From: Ruminococcaceae bacterium UBA2719
GTDB lineage: Bacteria; Bacillota; Clostridia; Oscillospirales; Acutalibacteraceae
Assembly: GCA_002353935.1 (NCBI GenBank)
Contig: DEKP01000007.1
Location: 1 to 55,828 of the forward strand
DNA: 55,828 nucleotides
Direction: 5' to 3'
A program made the translations under genes and the position numbers. The notes under the pieces are model-generated. The model was given only the letters and a program-made list of their open reading frames with translations, did not search any database and had not been told where the DNA came from. Positions 1 to 9,324 of the stretch are shown here, one piece after another (position 1 is the first letter of the stretch; every line of letters starts with the position of its first letter).

Positions 1-17
1 AATTATAAATATAAATA

Positions 18-54
18 AAAAATCGGGTGCGAGGAAAATTCACACCCGATTTTT
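18..54. terminator. Bidirectional intrinsic terminator
   Basis: A 12-base stem (AAAAATCGGGTG against CACCCGATTTTT) with an 11-base loop and runs of A and T on both sides. It lies just past the stop of the minus-strand mtnN gene and can also stop transcription entering from the left edge. Confidence 0.85.
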
Positions 55-83
55 CAATTTTAATAAACAGGCTTTGCTGTTAA

Positions 84-779
84 TCAATAATTTTTAATAA
101 AATTTTCTACTATAGAAATCGTTTTATTTGCCGCGATTTCTCGAAATTTCAAAAAGTCTATAAATTCGTTTTCGTTAAAGTCGTCTGAGATGCATCGTAA
201 AACAGCGAAGGGAGTAGAGTTTCTGTAGCAAACCTGGGCGACAGCTCCGCCTTCCATTTCGCAGGCAATAGCAGAAAACGCGTCTGCTATTTTTGTCCGT
301 CTGTTGCGACTCGCTACAAAGGTGTCGCCTGTAGCTATTCGTCCGATTATTATATTTGTATCTTGTAGTGACTGACAGGCTTTGTTGAGCTTTTCAACGA
401 GAATTTTATCGGCAGGCAAATCGATTCGTCGTTCGTCACAAAACCATATTTCTCCAAGAGGGTCGCCCATTTCGGTGCCGTCATAGTCGTGCTGTACGCA
501 GTCTTTTGAAATCACTATATCGCCGATAGCAATCTCTTTTGACAACGAGCCTGCTATACCGGAATTGATTATAAAGTCGGGAGAAAAGGTATCTATCATT
601 ATTTGTGTGCTCATGGCGGCGTTTACCTTGCCTACGCCGCATTCACAGCAAACAACTTCTTTTCCAAAAATTTTTCCACTTGTGTATGTGGTTTTTGCTA
701 TCGTTTTTTGTTTTGGACTCTCCATCATATTTTTTATTCCGTTTACCTCTATATCGAGAGCGCATATAAATCCTATCAT
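84..779 (-). CDS. mtnN: 5'-methylthioadenosine/S-adenosylhomocysteine nucleosidase
   Basis: Cytosolic nucleosidase that removes adenine from methylthioadenosine and S-adenosylhomocysteine in the methionine salvage and activated methyl cycles. The N-terminus MIGFICAL with a glutamate near residue 11, the CGVGKVNAA segment, NSGIAG, the CEMEGGAVAQV segment (purine/ribose-binding glutamates) and the catalytic Asp in CISDDF are all present. The 231-residue length is typical. An upstream in-frame ATG at 797 is rejected because the AAGGAGA ribosome binding site lies between it and this ATG. It follows rsmE by about 60 bases on the same strand and probably shares its transcript. Confidence 0.93.
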   Translation of the reverse strand: MIGFICALDIEVNGIKNMMESPKQKTIAKTTYTSGKIFGKEVVCCECGVGKVNAAMSTQIMIDTFSPDFIINSGIAGSLSKEIAIGDIVISKDCVQHDYDGTEMGDPLGEIWFCDERRIDLPADKILVEKLNKACQSLQDTNIIIGRIATGDTFVASRNRRTKIADAFSAIACEMEGGAVAQVCYRNSTPFAVLRCISDDFNENEFIDFLKFREIAANKTISIVENFIKNY

Positions 780-842
780 TTTATATCTCCTTATCATTTT
801 TATATTTAAAATAAGCTGTTATATTAAATATCCTGAATCAAG

Positions 843-1571
843 TCACTCCAAATTTCCCGAAATAAACATTACGCTGCAAAGTGCTGCTATGGGCGCTGTC
901 TGAGCTCTGAGAATACGTTTTCCGAGCGTTGCAACATTAACGCCTGCATTTTTAAGAGCGTTGATTTCGCTTTCTTCAAATCCGCCTTCGCTTCCGGTGA
1001 TCAAGGCGATTTTTTTGTCGTTTTCTGTAACAATGTTTTTTATCTTTTCGCCTCCGCATTCGTAAAAAACGATGCTTTTATCAAAGTCTTTAAGGATATT
1101 ATCCATTTCATTTATATCAATACAGTCACAGACCTTTGGAATGATAGCTCTGCGCGACTGTGAGGCGGCGTTATCAGCTATTTTTTGCCAACGCTCGCGC
1201 TTTTTTATAAGCTGCTTTTTTTCCGGTCTCGATATGCATCGCGCAGATATAAAGGGTGTGATTTCATATGCGCCGAGCTCAACAGCTTTTTGTATAACGT
1301 CGTCGAATTTATCTCCCTTTAACAATGCCACAAATACAGAGACCTTTATATCCGGTTCTTGCTCACACATGGTGGAGGATAATACTCTTACGATAACGGT
1401 ATCGTTTGAAAAACCGGTGATAACACAATCGTGACGTTTGCCGTCTAAAGTACACAGAGTAAGAGACTCGCCGACTTTCATCCTCAAAGATTTTGTTATA
1501 TGATGAGCGTTTTCACCAGCAATTTGGTAATATTCTGTTTTTATTTCTTCGTTTTCAAAAAACCATGCCAT
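843..1571 (-). CDS. rsmE: 16S rRNA (uracil1498-N3)-methyltransferase
   Basis: SPOUT-class methyltransferase that methylates U1498 of 16S rRNA with S-adenosylmethionine. The N-terminal part (about 1-70) is the PUA-like RNA-binding domain with HHITKSLRMKVGE. The C-terminal trefoil knot carries ITGSEGGFEESEI and LGKRILRAQTA, the hallmark cofactor-binding loops of RsmE. The 242 residues match the family. The gene heads a probable rsmE-mtnN transcript from a promoter that shares its -35 hexamer with the divergent pncC promoter. Confidence 0.94.
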   Translation of the reverse strand: MAWFFENEEIKTEYYQIAGENAHHITKSLRMKVGESLTLCTLDGKRHDCVITGFSNDTVIVRVLSSTMCEQEPDIKVSVFVALLKGDKFDDVIQKAVELGAYEITPFISARCISRPEKKQLIKKRERWQKIADNAASQSRRAIIPKVCDCIDINEMDNILKDFDKSIVFYECGGEKIKNIVTENDKKIALITGSEGGFEESEINALKNAGVNVATLGKRILRAQTAPIAALCSVMFISGNLE

Positions 1572-1620
1572 AATTTTATTACCTTTTTGTTAATAAATCA
1601 AATTGATAAATTTCTAATAA

Positions 1621-1649
1621 ATTTTAGCAAAAATACAAATCGATTGCAA
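1621..1649 (-). promoter_or_regulatory. rsmE promoter
   Basis: On the minus strand the -35 is TTGCAA (1644-1649), the spacer is 17 bases, and the -10 is TAAAAT (1621-1626). The -35 hexamer is its own reverse complement and is also used by the rightward promoter. Confidence 0.6.
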
Positions 1650-1672
1650 TACATATTAAAAAATGTTATACT
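1644..1672 (+). promoter_or_regulatory. pncC promoter sharing its -35 with rsmE
   Basis: The same TTGCAA (1644-1649) read rightward has a 17-base spacer to TATACT (1667-1672). The two divergent promoters are therefore back to back on one hexamer. Confidence 0.55.
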
Positions 1673-1757
1673 AAGCCCTGAAAAATAACATAGGATATAC
1701 TGTACTGTTCAATGTGCGAGTATTGCCTATATCTAATAAATAATAAAGGTTGATTAT

Positions 1758-2303
1758 ATGAAAGAAATAAAAGCGGCAGATTTGCTGAATATATTTGAGA
1801 ACGAAAATATAAACGCGGCGGATTTATCAGAACTTTTGGTAAAAGCGCTGATTGAAAAATCTAAAAAAATAGCTACGGCTGAAAGCTGTACCGGCGGCCT
1901 TGTTTCGGCTAAAATTACTGATATCAGCGGAGCGTCGTCTGTGTTTGACTGCGGAGTATGCTCTTATGCTAATTTTATAAAACAAAGGGTTGTAGGAGTA
2001 AAGGAAGAAACACTTTCTACATATGGCGCAGTTAGCGAGAAAACCGCTATGGAAATGGCGCGCGGAGTGCGGCTTTTATCGGGAGCGGATATCGGTGTTT
2101 CTACTACCGGAATAGCGGGTCCGCTTGGCGGTACACAGTATAAGCCGGTTGGTCTTGTATACATTGGAATCAGTACAAAAGAAGGGCTTTATGCTAAAAA
2201 ATTAATGCTCTCTGATGTAAAAGAAAAAACCAGGGAGCGTATCAGAGACTTGTCTTGTTATGCGGCACTGTATTTTGCATTGCGCGAAATAAATAATTTG
2301 TAG
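1758..2303 (+). CDS. pncC: Nicotinamide-nucleotide amidohydrolase (PncC/CinA C-terminal domain)
   Basis: Deamidates nicotinamide mononucleotide to nicotinate mononucleotide in NAD recycling. The family motif TAESCTGG (residues 40-47, with the catalytic serine) and the TTGIAGP glycine segment near residue 117 are present. At 181 residues it is a stand-alone amidohydrolase domain without the N-terminal molybdopterin-binding-like domain of full-length CinA. An N-terminal helix of about 30 residues precedes the domain. AAAGG stands before the ATG. It is monocistronic and ends at a very stable terminator. Confidence 0.88.
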   Translation: MKEIKAADLLNIFENENINAADLSELLVKALIEKSKKIATAESCTGGLVSAKITDISGASSVFDCGVCSYANFIKQRVVGVKEETLSTYGAVSEKTAMEMARGVRLLSGADIGVSTTGIAGPLGGTQYKPVGLVYIGISTKEGLYAKKLMLSDVKEKTRERIRDLSCYAALYFALREINNL

Positions 2304-2349
2304 CAAATAAATTTGCAGTAAGTACTTATAATTAAGAGTAGCTTTTAAT

Positions 2350-2398
2350 AAATTGTTGCAAAGCCGCCAATGCTCCCTTGGTGGCTTTGCAACAATTT
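2350..2398 (+). terminator. Intrinsic terminator with 21-bp stem after pncC
   Basis: The arms 2350-2370 and 2378-2398 pair over 21 positions with a single G-U, around a 7-base loop. It is the longest simple hairpin in the window. The trailing T run is short (TTTTA). Confidence 0.75.
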
Positions 2399-2720
2399 TA
2401 TGATTATCAAAGCATTCATAATCTTACGGTTAAAGAAGCTGCTGCTTGAGTGGGATAAGGCTGTTGTTTATAAACGTTCAGCCTCTTTGCGTGCAACGAC
2501 AAAAAACGATTTATCAAGGCAGATGATTTTTGTGTTTCTGATTTGTTTGGCATACATAATGTATACAAAAATATGCTGTGTTGCTATAATATTATTTGTA
2601 AATATCTATAGCTTGTGTGATATAAAAATAACAGTTATAATTTCATTTGTATAGATTTGGAATACTTAGTAATTGTTTGCTTTATTCTAAAAATATTTCT
2701 AAAAAAGGAAGGAATCGACT
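2399..2720. other. AT-rich intergenic stretch without a supported gene
   Basis: About 320 bases between the pncC terminator and the next gene. A frame covering 2370-2654 exists but starts inside the terminator, has no ribosome binding site and has unconvincing composition. AAGGAAGG at the right end serves the downstream gene. Nothing else was recognised. Confidence 0.5.
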
Positions 2721-3617
2721 ATGACCAAAGATAAAAAATTCTTTTTAAGACGTTTTACGGACAAGCTGTTCGGCGGAATCAATATGAGCTGGTGGAAGGT
2801 GATTGCTTTTGCCGTAGCTACGGCTGTGGTAACAGTTGTTTTTTTGATATTTCCGATTTTTGAAAGAACTTCATTTCGCAAAATGGGGGAATATTTTGAG
2901 GCGTGGATCTTTTTTGCGGTTATCATCATGTCAAACTGCAAAAAACCTCTCGAAGCTGCTTTGAAAACCTTTGTTTTTTTCCTTGTCAGTCAACCGCTGA
3001 TATATCTTTTTCAAGTGCCTTTCAGCGATTTGGGTTGGCAGCTCTTCGGCTATTATAGGTATTGGTTTATCTGGACGCTGCTGACTTTGCCAATGGCGTT
3101 TATCGGTTGGTATGTACGAAAAAAGAATTGGCTGAGTCTGCTGGTTTTATCGCCGATACTTGTGTTTCTTACGTTTATATATGTTAACTCTTCTGTATTT
3201 TTTGTTCGTCACTTTCCGTACCAACTGGTGACAGCTCTGTTTTGTTTTGCTCAGGTGATTTTATATCTTTATGCTTTTACTCCAAAGCTTTGGCAGAGGC
3301 TTGTGGGCTTTTTTGTACCGTTGGCGATTGTTTTAATTATGTTTTTTATAACGCCAAAAACAGAATTAAACGCGAGCACTTTTCTTCCCGACAATCCTGT
3401 TCTTACACAAGATGCTGAAGCGGTCTCAGATAACGCTGATTTGGCGACGGTTTCGGTTAGCCAAACAGGAGAAGACAGCATGGTTCTTATTCAGGCTAAA
3501 GAATACGGTGTTACAGATTTTACTATTAAAGACGGTGATAATGAGTATCGCTACAACCTCGAAATCTATGAGGATGATGGAGGATACCCTCAAACTCGTA
3601 TAACGCCGATAGAATAG
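2721..3617 (+). CDS. Polytopic membrane protein with C-terminal extracytoplasmic tail, function unknown
   Basis: Not assigned to a named family. About six hydrophobic segments run from residue 22 to about 225, followed by a hydrophilic tail of about 75 residues (with SVSQTGEDSMVLIQA, then YRYNLEIYEDDGG) that looks like a small beta-sandwich outside the membrane. AAGGAAGG precedes the ATG by a good distance. The next gene starts 12 bases after its stop and carries a similar beta-rich extracytoplasmic segment, so the two are probably co-transcribed partners at the membrane. An envelope role is inferred only from this context. Confidence 0.7.
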   Translation: MTKDKKFFLRRFTDKLFGGINMSWWKVIAFAVATAVVTVVFLIFPIFERTSFRKMGEYFEAWIFFAVIIMSNCKKPLEAALKTFVFFLVSQPLIYLFQVPFSDLGWQLFGYYRYWFIWTLLTLPMAFIGWYVRKKNWLSLLVLSPILVFLTFIYVNSSVFFVRHFPYQLVTALFCFAQVILYLYAFTPKLWQRLVGFFVPLAIVLIMFFITPKTELNASTFLPDNPVLTQDAEAVSDNADLATVSVSQTGEDSMVLIQAKEYGVTDFTIKDGDNEYRYNLEIYEDDGGYPQTRITPIE

Positions 3618-3629
3618 AGGAATGCACAG

Positions 3630-5099
3630 ATGAAAAACCGTAAGCTGCTTATAGTTTTAGCAGGATTTATACTCGCTGTTATTTTTTCGGCAGTTTTTGT
3701 AATTCTTTTTGGTAACCGTTATTCAATGCATACAGTTCAATTACCTTATGAACAACCGCCAAAGACAGAAATACACTTTGAAAAAGAAGGAATTGTGGAA
3801 CTTGAGAATGTTCGTATGGACAAGGGGGAGTTGGTTTTTGACTTAAAAGCTATAGGACCTGGTAAAACCAAAGTTTATTTTAGCTATGAGCTCAACGAAC
3901 AGCTCGGCATGATAAAAGATGTTGAGAGGGAGCTTGAAGTAAATGCTTTTTGTGTTATTGTTGACAAGAGTGAGGGAATTGTTAATTTCAACGGTTATGT
4001 TGGGGTTGTCATAGCATTTATCGGTTTTTTGTTTCTTACGGAAATGATTATGCTTTGTAGCTTTATCGGTTATTATAAAAAAGGCAACTTTTGTTATCAA
4101 ATGATGGCAAGCGGAGGAGCTGCGATTTATCTTGCGGTTTTATTGTTTTTTTTAATTTATAAGCTGCTCAACAATGCGGTCAGAAATTTCGGCGAATTTG
4201 TCGAACGGTTTTATTATACAGGAACAATGCTTTTAGTTGGACTTGCTCCTGTTATGTTTGTGTTGTCTGTTATTTTGATGCTTAGCAATATTTGGCTTAT
4301 ACGTAACGAGGGTAAAAAACCAATAAATGCTCTTGGAATTATTTTTGGCATTCTTTGGTTTTTTGCAACGGTATTTACGGTAGGATTTTTATTTTTACCT
4401 ATAGATAATAATATATTTCAATATATATTTCAATTTTTTAACTTTGCTTTCGGACACAACGTTTTAACATTTATTGTAGGATACTTTGAATGCATGTTTC
4501 TTTCAACGGTTGCCAGTTCATATCTTGCTGCCAAATATAAGCCGCCTTATGACAGAGACTATATTATTATTCTTGGTTGCGGGATAAACAGTGACGGAAC
4601 CCTTAAACCGCTGCTCAAAGACAGAGTTGACAGAGCGATTCAGTTTGAAAAAGAACAGGTTGAAAAAACAGGACAACACGTCATTTTTGTTCCTTCGGGC
4701 GGACAAGGTGTTGACGAGTGTGTTTCTGAAAGCGAGGCGATGAAGCGATATTTGATAGAACAAAACATCCCGTCTGATCGTATTTTGAAAGAGGACAAAA
4801 GCACCAACACGTTTGAAAATATGCAATTTTCAAAAAAGGTAATCGAATTTCACTGCAATGATATGACAAACAAGAAAATTGCTTTTACTACCACCAACTA
4901 CCATGTTTTTAGAGGTTATATTTTATCAAAAAAAATCGGTTTTGATGTAAAAGGAATCTCTGCAAGAACAAAGTTCTATTTTTATCCAAATGCATTTTTA
5001 AGAGAATTTATCGGTTTGCTTGTTGACAGGAAATGGCAGCATCTTACGGCTATAGCTCTGATTTTGTGTTTGTTTTTAAGTTTGTTTTATTCATTTTGA
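3630..5099 (+). CDS. Membrane protein with YdcF/ElyC-type DUF218 domain
   Basis: One N-terminal membrane segment (about 5-28), a beta-rich extracytoplasmic domain (about 30-125), then several membrane helices (about 130-300). A DUF218 domain follows at about 308-455, with IIILGCGINSDGT, VFVPSGGQGVDE, the SEAMKRYL segment, ILKEDKSTNTFENM and TTNYHVFR, and a last hydrophobic segment closes the protein. DUF218 proteins (YdcF, SanA, ElyC) act in envelope metabolism, but the reaction is not settled. It follows the 298-residue membrane protein by 12 bases and is likely in one transcript with it. Confidence 0.85.
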   Translation: MKNRKLLIVLAGFILAVIFSAVFVILFGNRYSMHTVQLPYEQPPKTEIHFEKEGIVELENVRMDKGELVFDLKAIGPGKTKVYFSYELNEQLGMIKDVERELEVNAFCVIVDKSEGIVNFNGYVGVVIAFIGFLFLTEMIMLCSFIGYYKKGNFCYQMMASGGAAIYLAVLLFFLIYKLLNNAVRNFGEFVERFYYTGTMLLVGLAPVMFVLSVILMLSNIWLIRNEGKKPINALGIIFGILWFFATVFTVGFLFLPIDNNIFQYIFQFFNFAFGHNVLTFIVGYFECMFLSTVASSYLAAKYKPPYDRDYIIILGCGINSDGTLKPLLKDRVDRAIQFEKEQVEKTGQHVIFVPSGGQGVDECVSESEAMKRYLIEQNIPSDRILKEDKSTNTFENMQFSKKVIEFHCNDMTNKKIAFTTTNYHVFRGYILSKKIGFDVKGISARTKFYFYPNAFLREFIGLLVDRKWQHLTAIALILCLFLSLFYSF

Positions 5100-5233
5100 T
5101 TTTATCAAAAATTAGTTATGGCATAGAGCGTTGCGCTTAATATTTATTTGATTTTTAAAATAACAAAATTTTTCCAAAATAGGGATCAATATATATATAT
5201 ATAATGAAATAGAGAGATTGTAGCAAAAAAGTG

Positions 5234-5262
5234 TTGTATTTTATCATACCTTGTGTTAAAAT
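5234..5262 (+). promoter_or_regulatory. malQ-glgP promoter
   Basis: TTGTAT (5234-5239), 17-base spacer, TAAAAT (5257-5262), about 70 bases before the malQ start. The only candidate found in the 5100-5334 gap, which also holds a short TA dinucleotide tract near 5191-5202. Confidence 0.5.
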
Positions 5263-5334
5263 ACCTTATGAATGTTAGTATGGATACGAACGTCACTATA
5301 AATTCTTAAATATAATATGACAGGAGTTGATTGT

Positions 5335-6828
5335 ATGGCAAGAGTTTCAGGAATTCTCATGCCTATTACCTCTCTGCCTTCTCCTTACGGAATAGGAACT
5401 ATTGGTAAGGACGCGCGTAAATTTGCTCGTTTTTTGAGATCCTCGGGACAAAAGATATGGCAGATTTTGCCTGTTGGGCCGACCAGCTATGGGGATTCAC
5501 CTTATCAGTCGTTTTCTACTTATGCAGGAAATCCGTATATGATTGATCTGGATACGCTCGTCAGTGAAGGGCTTTTGAAAAAAAGCCAAATCAAAAAATT
5601 TTTTTGGGGCGACAATGACGAAAAAATTGATTACGGCGCAATTTATTTCAGCCGGTTCAAAATATTGCGTATTGCTTATGAAAATTACAAACTTCAGGAT
5701 GATCAAAAGGCGTTTAGGTCTTTTAACCGCAAAAACTCATTTTGGCTTAGGGACTATGCCTTGTATATGGCGGTAAAAAATCACTTTGACAACAAGGCAT
5801 GGAATGAATGGGACGACGAGGACATTAAGCAGCGTAAAGAATCTGCTATACGAAAATATACTCGTAAATTCAGAGACGAAATTAACTTTTATAAATTTAT
5901 TCAGTTTGAATTTTTCAAACAATGGGAAGAGTTTAGAACTTACGTTAATTCGCTTGGTATAAAAATTTTAGGCGATATGCCGATTTATGTTGCTATGGAC
6001 AGCGCAGATACATGGGCGCATCCGGAGTTATTTTTACTTGATGAAAACAAAAGGCCAATATCGGTTGCGGGCTGTCCGCCGGATTATTTTTCAGAAACCG
6101 GTCAGTTGTGGGGGAACCCCTTATATGATTGGGATTATCTGAAGTCTACCGGGTATAAATGGTGGTTCGAACGCATTAAGTCGGCTTCAAAGCTGTTCGA
6201 TATTACAAGAATCGACCATTTCAGAGCTTTTGACACATACTATGCGATTCCGTATCCCTCAGAGAACGCGATTAACGGCGAGTGGAGACTGGGACCAAAC
6301 ATAGATTTCTTTAATAAAATGAAAGAAGAGCTGGGAGACATTCCGATTGTAGCGGAAGATCTGGGTGAACTTTTTGACAGCGTTAAAGAACTCTTAAAAA
6401 AAACCGGATATCCGGGAATGAAGATTTTACAGTTTGCGTTTGACGGCAAGCCCGATAATGACTTTATCCCAAGCAAATATGTTGAAAACAGCGTTGTATA
6501 TACCGGAACTCATGATAATGACACTGTCATAGGCTGGTATAACTCGGCGCCTGCTTATGAACGCGAAAATTGTAACAAATATTTGGATATACACGAGGGC
6601 GACAGTATAAATATGAAATTTATTGAAGCTGTCTATAAAAGCTGTGCAGATTACGCCATTATCCCGATGCAGGATGTTTTGGGCTTAGACAGCACAGCAA
6701 GAATTAATACTCCGTCAACTTTAGGCGGAAACTGGGCGTGGAGAATATCTAAAAACGCTCTTACCAAAGAAATTTCCGATACTCTTAAAGAGCTGTCGGT
6801 CAGATACTCAAGACTGGAGGAAAAATAA
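5335..6828 (+). CDS. malQ: 4-alpha-glucanotransferase (GH77, amylomaltase)
   Basis: Transfers alpha-1,4-glucan segments between maltodextrins, releasing glucose and longer chains for phosphorylase. GH77 motifs are complete: the N-terminal SLPSPYGIG and GQKIWQILPVGPTSYGDSPYQ region, the nucleophile Asp in DITRIDHFRAFD, the acid/base Glu in VAEDLGE, and the Asp of TGTHDNDT. The 497-residue length is normal. The ATG at 5317 is rejected because the CAGGAG site lies between it and this ATG. The stop is 2 bases from the glgP start, so the two enzymes are translationally linked. Confidence 0.96.
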   Translation: MARVSGILMPITSLPSPYGIGTIGKDARKFARFLRSSGQKIWQILPVGPTSYGDSPYQSFSTYAGNPYMIDLDTLVSEGLLKKSQIKKFFWGDNDEKIDYGAIYFSRFKILRIAYENYKLQDDQKAFRSFNRKNSFWLRDYALYMAVKNHFDNKAWNEWDDEDIKQRKESAIRKYTRKFRDEINFYKFIQFEFFKQWEEFRTYVNSLGIKILGDMPIYVAMDSADTWAHPELFLLDENKRPISVAGCPPDYFSETGQLWGNPLYDWDYLKSTGYKWWFERIKSASKLFDITRIDHFRAFDTYYAIPYPSENAINGEWRLGPNIDFFNKMKEELGDIPIVAEDLGELFDSVKELLKKTGYPGMKILQFAFDGKPDNDFIPSKYVENSVVYTGTHDNDTVIGWYNSAPAYERENCNKYLDIHEGDSINMKFIEAVYKSCADYAIIPMQDVLGLDSTARINTPSTLGGNWAWRISKNALTKEISDTLKELSVRYSRLEEK

Positions 6829-6830
6829 AA

Positions 6831-9188
6831 ATGGGAATAACAATGGAACAACTCAATTCTATTTCGAAATGTGCATTTTGTAAAAAACCTAAGGATTTGA
6901 CAGTTGAACAGCTTCACCTTGTGCTGGGAAAAGCAATGATGGGTGAAATTGCCGACAACTGGCAAAAGAGCAAGAAAAGACATGAAGACGGACGCCGTGC
7001 ATATTATTTTTCGGCTGAGTTTTTGATGGGCAGAATGATTTATAATAATTTGTACTGCATGGGTATTCTTAATGAAACCAAAGAACTGCTCAAGAGCAAG
7101 GGTATAGATATAAATCAGTTTGAGGAGATTTCGGATGCCGCTCTTGGAAACGGTGGTCTCGGACGTTTGGCAGCTTGCTTTTTAGACAGCGCAGCTACTC
7201 AGGATGTTCCGCTCGACGGATATGGAATCTTCTATCGTTATGGCTTGTTTAAACAGCTGATAAAAGACGGTTTTCAGGTTGAAGTTGAAGATAACTGGCT
7301 CAAATACGACGATCCGTGGTGCATACGCAGAATGGACCAGACTTGCACGGTAAAATTTGCTGACAGCACTGTTGTTGCAGTTCCGTATGATATGGCTATT
7401 ATCGGCTATGGAACAAAAAACGTTAACACTTTGAGACTTTGGCAGGCTGAACCTGTTGAAGAATTTGATTTCTTAGAATTTAACAACGGACAATATGACA
7501 AAGCCGTAAAGGGTAAAAACGATGCTGAAAATATTTCAAAAGTATTGTATCCTAACGACAATTGCTATGAGGGTAAGGTTCTGAGATTAAAACAGCAGTA
7601 TTTCTTCTGTTCAGCTTCATTACAGGATATTATTAGAAAGTATAAGAAAAAATACGGCAGAGATTTTTCTTCTTTTGCCAATGTTACTGCTATTCAGCTC
7701 AATGATACCCATCCGGTTATATCTATTCCCGAGCTTATTCGTCTTTTGGCTCTTGAGGGTATAGATTTTGACAAAGCATTTGAAATTGCACAAAAGACAT
7801 TTTCTTATACGAACCATACTGTTATGGGAGAAGCCCTTGAAAAATGGGACATTGACCTTATGCGCAAGGTTATACCTGAGGTTTATGCTATCATTGAGCG
7901 TATTAACGAACGCGAGTATCACGACCTTAAATATAAGGGCGTTGATGAGAATACAATAAAGGCTATGCGTATCCTTTCTGACGGCAGAGTTCATATGGCA
8001 AGACTCGCTATGTATGTTTCAAGCTTTGTTAATGGTGTTGCATGGATACACACAGAAATTTTGAAAAACGATGTTCTTAAGGAATGGTACTGGATTTATC
8101 CTGAGAGATTCCAGAACAAAACCAACGGTATAACACAGCGCAGATGGCTTGGACTTTGCAACCCCGAGCTTGCTGATTTTATCACAGAGCGTGTTGGTGC
8201 AGGTTGGTTAAAGGACATGAGTAAATTAGATAAGCTGTCAAAATATATCGACAAAGAAACTGCAAAAGAGTTCAATAAGATTAAATATACCAAGAAAAAA
8301 CAGTTGGCGGCTTATATCAAGAAAATGGATGATAAAGAAATCAATCCCAAATTTATCTTCGACATTCAGGTTAAGCGCTTGCACGAGTATAAGCGTCAGC
8401 TCTTAAATGCTTTCTCTATCATGTGGATTTACTACATGATTAAGGACGGCAAACTTCCTGACTTCCAGCCTACCTGCTTCATTTTTGGTGCAAAGGCTGC
8501 TCCGGGATATAAGAGAGCAAAGGCGATAATTAAGTATATCAATGAAATCGCTAATCTTGTAAATAACGATCCTGATACAAAGGATAAATTACAGGTTGTA
8601 TTTGTTTCTAACTATAACGTTTCTTATGCTGAGAAACTGGTTGTAGCAGCTGATGTTTCAGAGCAAATTTCAACAGCAGGAACAGAAGCTTCCGGTACCG
8701 GAAATATGAAATTCATGTTCAACGGAGCTGTAACTTTGGGAACATATGACGGAGCTAATGTTGAAATTACACAGTGCGCAGGCGAAGAAAACGAGTATAT
8801 TTTCGGTGGCAGAGTAGAAGATATTGAAAGACTCAAAAAAGAAGGCTACGATGCAAAAGCGTTATATGACAGCAACCCGATGATCAAACGTGTTCTCGAT
8901 ACACTTGTAGACGGAACTTTCAGCGACGGCGGAGCAAAGGGAGAAGGAAGCTTTGAAGAGCTGTACAAAGGCTTGATTTTCGGCACTCACTGGCATCAAG
9001 CTGATCATTATTACCTGCTTTATGATTTGCCTGATTATGTTGAGACAAAACTCAGAGTTAATAAAGATTATAAAGACAGAATTGCTTTTGGTACAAAGTG
9101 CCTGAACAATATAGCAACTTGTTCAAAATTTAGTTCGGACAGAACTATTCTGGAGTATGCTAAAGAGATCTGGAAAGTTAAACAATAA
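6831..9188 (+). CDS. glgP: Glycogen/maltodextrin phosphorylase (GT35)
   Basis: Phosphorolysis of alpha-1,4-glucans to glucose-1-phosphate using pyridoxal phosphate. The cofactor lysine is K627 in the segment EASGTGNMKF, and DIQVKRLHEYKRQLLN and LGNGGLGRLAACF are classic phosphorylase signatures. The 785 residues match bacterial enzymes of the shorter type. GGAGG precedes the ATG, directly after malQ. MalQ lengthens short dextrins, which phosphorylase then degrades, so this is a compact glycogen-use operon. It ends at a strong terminator. Confidence 0.96.
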   Translation: MGITMEQLNSISKCAFCKKPKDLTVEQLHLVLGKAMMGEIADNWQKSKKRHEDGRRAYYFSAEFLMGRMIYNNLYCMGILNETKELLKSKGIDINQFEEISDAALGNGGLGRLAACFLDSAATQDVPLDGYGIFYRYGLFKQLIKDGFQVEVEDNWLKYDDPWCIRRMDQTCTVKFADSTVVAVPYDMAIIGYGTKNVNTLRLWQAEPVEEFDFLEFNNGQYDKAVKGKNDAENISKVLYPNDNCYEGKVLRLKQQYFFCSASLQDIIRKYKKKYGRDFSSFANVTAIQLNDTHPVISIPELIRLLALEGIDFDKAFEIAQKTFSYTNHTVMGEALEKWDIDLMRKVIPEVYAIIERINEREYHDLKYKGVDENTIKAMRILSDGRVHMARLAMYVSSFVNGVAWIHTEILKNDVLKEWYWIYPERFQNKTNGITQRRWLGLCNPELADFITERVGAGWLKDMSKLDKLSKYIDKETAKEFNKIKYTKKKQLAAYIKKMDDKEINPKFIFDIQVKRLHEYKRQLLNAFSIMWIYYMIKDGKLPDFQPTCFIFGAKAAPGYKRAKAIIKYINEIANLVNNDPDTKDKLQVVFVSNYNVSYAEKLVVAADVSEQISTAGTEASGTGNMKFMFNGAVTLGTYDGANVEITQCAGEENEYIFGGRVEDIERLKKEGYDAKALYDSNPMIKRVLDTLVDGTFSDGGAKGEGSFEELYKGLIFGTHWHQADHYYLLYDLPDYVETKLRVNKDYKDRIAFGTKCLNNIATCSKFSSDRTILEYAKEIWKVKQ

Positions 9189-9215
9189 TTTTATAAATAA
9201 AGTTTAATAAACAGC

Positions 9216-9249
9216 AAAAAGGAGTGAGTTTGATCTCACTCCTTTTTTG
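9216..9249 (+). terminator. malQ-glgP terminator
   Basis: Stem GGAGTGAG/CTCACTCC with a 6-base loop, A5 before and T6 after. Confidence 0.9.
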
Positions 9250-9324
9250 TTTTATAGGATATTTATTATTATAAAATTAACGTTAAATGTGCGCTTTCTG
9301 TGTTTTTGAGTTATTTGGCAGAAA

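Noticed and set aside
2370..2654. A 94-codon open frame to the right of pncC
   Set aside because: It begins inside the terminator stem, has no ribosome binding site, and its translation looks random and AT-driven.
5191..5202. A TA dinucleotide tract before malQ
   Set aside because: Short simple-sequence run in an AT-rich gap; no associated function seen.
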